Source: Azospirillum sp. TSH58 (lineage in GTDB: Bacteria; Pseudomonadota; Alphaproteobacteria; Azospirillales; Azospirillaceae). From it: DNA of 64,000 nucleotides. The stretch's first letter is position 1. Each line of letters begins with the position of its first letter. The notes beneath the pieces are model-generated. The model ran no database searches, was not told the DNA's origin, and was given only the letters and a program-made list of their open reading frames with translations. Below are positions 61,689 through 64,000 of the stretch, piece after piece. The DNA is taken from positions 1 through 64,000 of the forward strand of contig NZ_CP022367.1 in NCBI RefSeq assembly GCF_003119115.1, written 5' to 3'. Position numbers and translations under genes: made by a program.

Positions 61689-62651
61689 ATGCTGGACCTA
61701 AAGAACTTGGAAGCCTTCGTGTGGATCGCCCGTCTGGGCGGCTTCCGCGCCGCGGCTGGGCGGCTGAACACCACCCAGCCGGCCATCTCCGCCCGCATCG
61801 CCCAGCTGGAAAAGGAGCTGGGCGTCCAGCTGTTCAACCGCGGCACGCGGCGGGTCACCCTGACGCTGAAGGGCATGGAACTGCTGGACCACGCCGAGCG
61901 GATGCTGACGCTCCAGGCCGAGCTGGTGCACGCGGTCGCCGAATCGACGACCCTGCGCGGGCTGATCCGGCTGGGCGTGGCGGAAACCATCGTCCACACC
62001 TGGCTGAGCCGGCTGATCGAGCGGCTGCACAACCGCTTCCCGCTGGTCAGCCTGGAGATCGAGGTCGACACCTCCATCCACCTGCGCAACGGGCTGCTGG
62101 CGCACGACCTCGACATCGCCTTCATGCTGGGACCGGTGGCAGAGCCGGACATGCGCAACCACGCGCTGAGCAGCTACCCCATGGCCTGGGTGGCCAGCCC
62201 GTCGCTTGACCTGCCCGCCGGGCGGCTGGGGCTGGCCGATCTGGCGCGCTATCCGGTCATCACCTTTTCCCGCCAGACCAAGCCGTCGGTGGCCATCCAG
62301 CAGATGTTCAAGCGGCCCGGCCTGCCGCCGCTGCGCTTCTACGGCAACAGCTCGCTCGCCAGCATCGTGCGGATGACCCTGGACGGCATCGGCATCAGCG
62401 CCATCCCGCCCGCGGTGATCGAGCGCGAACTGGCCGAGGGGCTGCTGCGGCTGATCCCGGCGGAGGACCCGCTGCCCGACCTCGACTTCACCATCTGCCA
62501 CCCGGTGGACAGCGACAACCCGCTGGTGCCCATCGTGGCCGACATGGCCTTGGAGATCGTGCGGGCGCAACGGCATGGGGCGCCCACTGATAAACGCCGT
62601 TTATCGCAAACGATCCAAAATGAAAATTTGACGGATCGGACGGATGCGTGA
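61689..62651 (+). CDS. LysR-family regulator
   Basis: This is a 320-residue LysR-type regulator. MLDLKNLEAFVWIARLGGFR and AAAGRLNTTQPAISARIAQL form the winged helix. The effector domain includes RLGVAETIVHTWLSRLIERL and LDGIGISAIPPAVIERELAE. It is divergent to the MdtA-like gene but also 43 nt upstream of the DUF1445/TRAP genes on its own strand, so it may control either. The C-terminal 20 residues are polar and AT-richer in codons. Confidence 0.92.
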   Translation: MLDLKNLEAFVWIARLGGFRAAAGRLNTTQPAISARIAQLEKELGVQLFNRGTRRVTLTLKGMELLDHAERMLTLQAELVHAVAESTTLRGLIRLGVAETIVHTWLSRLIERLHNRFPLVSLEIEVDTSIHLRNGLLAHDLDIAFMLGPVAEPDMRNHALSSYPMAWVASPSLDLPAGRLGLADLARYPVITFSRQTKPSVAIQQMFKRPGLPPLRFYGNSSLASIVRMTLDGIGISAIPPAVIERELAEGLLRLIPAEDPLPDLDFTICHPVDSDNPLVPIVADMALEIVRAQRHGAPTDKRRLSQTIQNENLTDRTDA

Positions 62652-62694
62652 ACCCTTAGGACACAACAGTCCGGTCACCGAGGTTTTGCCCGCC

Positions 62695-63558
62695 ATGCAG
62701 TCCGTGACCCCAAACACCTCATCTCCGCCCGGCACCGCTACCGCCGCCCTGCTGGCCCGTCTGGCGATCCGCCGGGGAGAGCATCGCGGGCCGACCGCCG
62801 GACTGGCGCCCGGCCATGTGCAGGCAAACCTCGCCATCGTCCCCGCAGCGGTGGCTCCCGCCTTCGAACGCTTCTGCCGCGCCAATCCGGTGCCCTGCCC
62901 TCTGCTGGCCGTGTCGAAGCCCGGCGACCACCGCTTCGCGGAGCTTGGCGCGGACCTCGACCTGCGCACCGACTTCCCGCGCTACCGCGTCTACCGCGAT
63001 GGCCTGCTGGCGGAGGAGCCGGAGAACCTGCTGTCGGTCTGGCGCGACGATCTGGTCGCCTTCGCCATCGGCTGCTCCTTCTCCTTCGAGGAGGCCCTGC
63101 TCGCCGCCGGCCTGCCGGTCCGCCACATCGAGCGCGGCTGCAACGTGCCGATGTACGTGACCGACCGGGACTGCGTGGCCGTCCCGCCCTTCGCCGGCCG
63201 GATGGTCGTGTCGATGCGCCCGATGACGCCCGCGCAGGCCGAACGCGCCGCCGCGGTGACCGGGCGCTACGCCGCCGTCCACGGCGCGCCGGTGCACATC
63301 GGCGACCCGGCGGCGCTCGGCATCCGCGACCTGTCGCGGCCGGAGTTCGGCGACGCCGTTCCGCTCGGCCCCGGCGAGGTCCCCGTCTTCTGGGCCTGCG
63401 GGGTCACCCCCCAGGTGGCGCTCGCCGCCGCCCGCCTGCCCTTCGCCATCGCCCACAGCCCCGGACACATGCTGGTCACCGACCGGCTGAACGCCGAGCT
63501 GGAGGGCGTGTCCCCTACGGTCGCGCAACTCTTCAGACAAGAACAGGGAGCTTCATGA
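62695..63558 (+). CDS. DUF1445 / putative D-glutamate cyclase-like hydro-lyase
   Basis: This is a 287-residue protein of the UPF0317/DUF1445 family, annotated as putative hydro-lyase; a mammalian relative is D-glutamate cyclase. GLAPGHVQANLAIVPAAVA, FAIGCSFSFEEALLAAGLPV, ERGCNVPMYVTDRDC and VFWACGVTPQVALAAARLPF are family motifs. The CSFSFE Cys and the C-terminal AHSPGHMLVTD are conserved. The ATG at 62695 is used; 62644 is possible. The stop is one nt before the TRAP gene's ATG, so the two are linked and the substrate is probably a carboxylate or amino acid derivative imported by that transporter. Confidence 0.88.
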   Translation: MQSVTPNTSSPPGTATAALLARLAIRRGEHRGPTAGLAPGHVQANLAIVPAAVAPAFERFCRANPVPCPLLAVSKPGDHRFAELGADLDLRTDFPRYRVYRDGLLAEEPENLLSVWRDDLVAFAIGCSFSFEEALLAAGLPVRHIERGCNVPMYVTDRDCVAVPPFAGRMVVSMRPMTPAQAERAAAVTGRYAAVHGAPVHIGDPAALGIRDLSRPEFGDAVPLGPGEVPVFWACGVTPQVALAAARLPFAIAHSPGHMLVTDRLNAELEGVSPTVAQLFRQEQGAS

Positions 63559-63559
63559 C

Positions 63560-64000
63560 ATGACCGCGATCACCCTGCGTACCCGCCTCGCCGCCGCCGC
63601 CTTCGGCGTCGGCCTCTGCGCCACCCCGGTCGCGGCCTTCGCCGAGACCTGGGACATGCCGACCCCCTACCCCGACACGAACCTGCACACCATCACGGTG
63701 CGCCAGTTCGCCGAGGACGTGAAGGCGGCGACAAACGGCAAGATCCTGATCACCGTCCATTCCAACGGCTCGCTGGTCAAGCATCCGGAGATTAAGCGCG
63801 CGGTCCAGTCGGGCCAGGCCCAGATCGGCGAGGTGCTCATCAGCTCCTGGGCGAACGAGGACCCGCTCTACGGCCTCGATTCCGTGCCCTTCCTGGCGAC
63901 CGACTTCGCCGCCTCGAAGAAGCTCTACGAGGTGTCGAAGCCCTACCTGGAGAAGAAGCTGGAGCGTCAGCGCCTGAAGCTCCTCTACTCGATTCCGTGG
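63560..64000 (+). CDS. TRAP transporter substrate-binding protein (DctP-like), 5' part
   Basis: The gene is cut by the window's right edge. It encodes at least 147 residues. The signal peptide (AAAAFGVGLCATPVAAFA, cleavage near AFAE) is of the Sec type. WDMPTPYPDTNLHTITVRQF, GKILITVHSNGSLVKHPEIK and QAQIGEVLISSWANEDPLYG match the DctP binding-protein family. It directly follows the DUF1445 gene, and the membrane subunits are expected beyond the edge. Confidence 0.9.
   Translation, partial: MTAITLRTRLAAAAFGVGLCATPVAAFAETWDMPTPYPDTNLHTITVRQFAEDVKAATNGKILITVHSNGSLVKHPEIKRAVQSGQAQIGEVLISSWANEDPLYGLDSVPFLATDFAASKKLYEVSKPYLEKKLERQRLKLLYSIPW

Overview
The window is about 68% G+C. It carries the nifR3(dusB)-ntrB-ntrC and ntrY-ntrX nitrogen-regulation genes, followed by trkA, a D-amino-acid transaminase gene, hfq and hflX. 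That gene set and order match a rhizosphere alphaproteobacterium of the Azospirillum brasilense type. The assignment rests on gene order and protein motifs, not on a database search.

Layout. 1-1566 (minus): 5' part of a CinA-type amidohydrolase gene and a fused ispDF. 1762-10167 (plus): a YpjD/CcsA-like membrane protein, dusB, ntrB, ntrC, ntrY and ntrX. Nearly every gene in the first ~5.6 kb has frame-breaking indels and nothing after that does, so this stretch is probably poor sequence rather than decay. 10168-10853: an AT-rich island with one orphan small gene. 11064-19545 (plus): housekeeping and small exported proteins (trkA, dat, HAD phosphatase, hfq, hflX, inositol-monophosphatase family, mazG). 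19553-26744 (minus): six genes of a hydrogenase-4/complex-I-like membrane complex whose large subunit lacks the Ni-Fe cysteine motifs. 26745-27140: a structured minus-strand RNA ending in an intrinsic terminator. 27141-31402: tex, a PAS-GGDEF protein and a LysE/RhtB exporter. 31492-34959 (minus): a phage-type recombination module (YqaJ-like exonuclease, annealing protein, two unknown proteins) with a LexA/CI-type repressor. 35179-50109: mixed genes, including a YbjQ protein, an exported MetX-like hydrolase, a receiver protein, a YejA-like peptide-binding protein, a GST, a Tat-exported TRAP binding protein, a GH13 glucosidase, topoisomerase IB, Rsm22, a chemoreceptor and a lytic transglycosylase. 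50368-62651: two RND efflux systems of different types, with TetR, LysR and a TauE/SafE exporter. 62695-64000: a DUF1445 protein and the start of a TRAP binding protein.

How the parts fit. NtrB/NtrC and NtrY/NtrX form a nitrogen-sensing block with Hfq close downstream. The hyf-like genes would form an ion-pumping membrane complex without its own electron-input module. The two efflux systems, the chemoreceptor, the c-di-GMP enzyme and several solute-binding proteins fit a soil and root lifestyle. The least expected elements are the cysteine-less hyf-like complex, the RNA next to it, the repeated complementary words in the ntrY leader, and the orphan gene in the AT-rich island.
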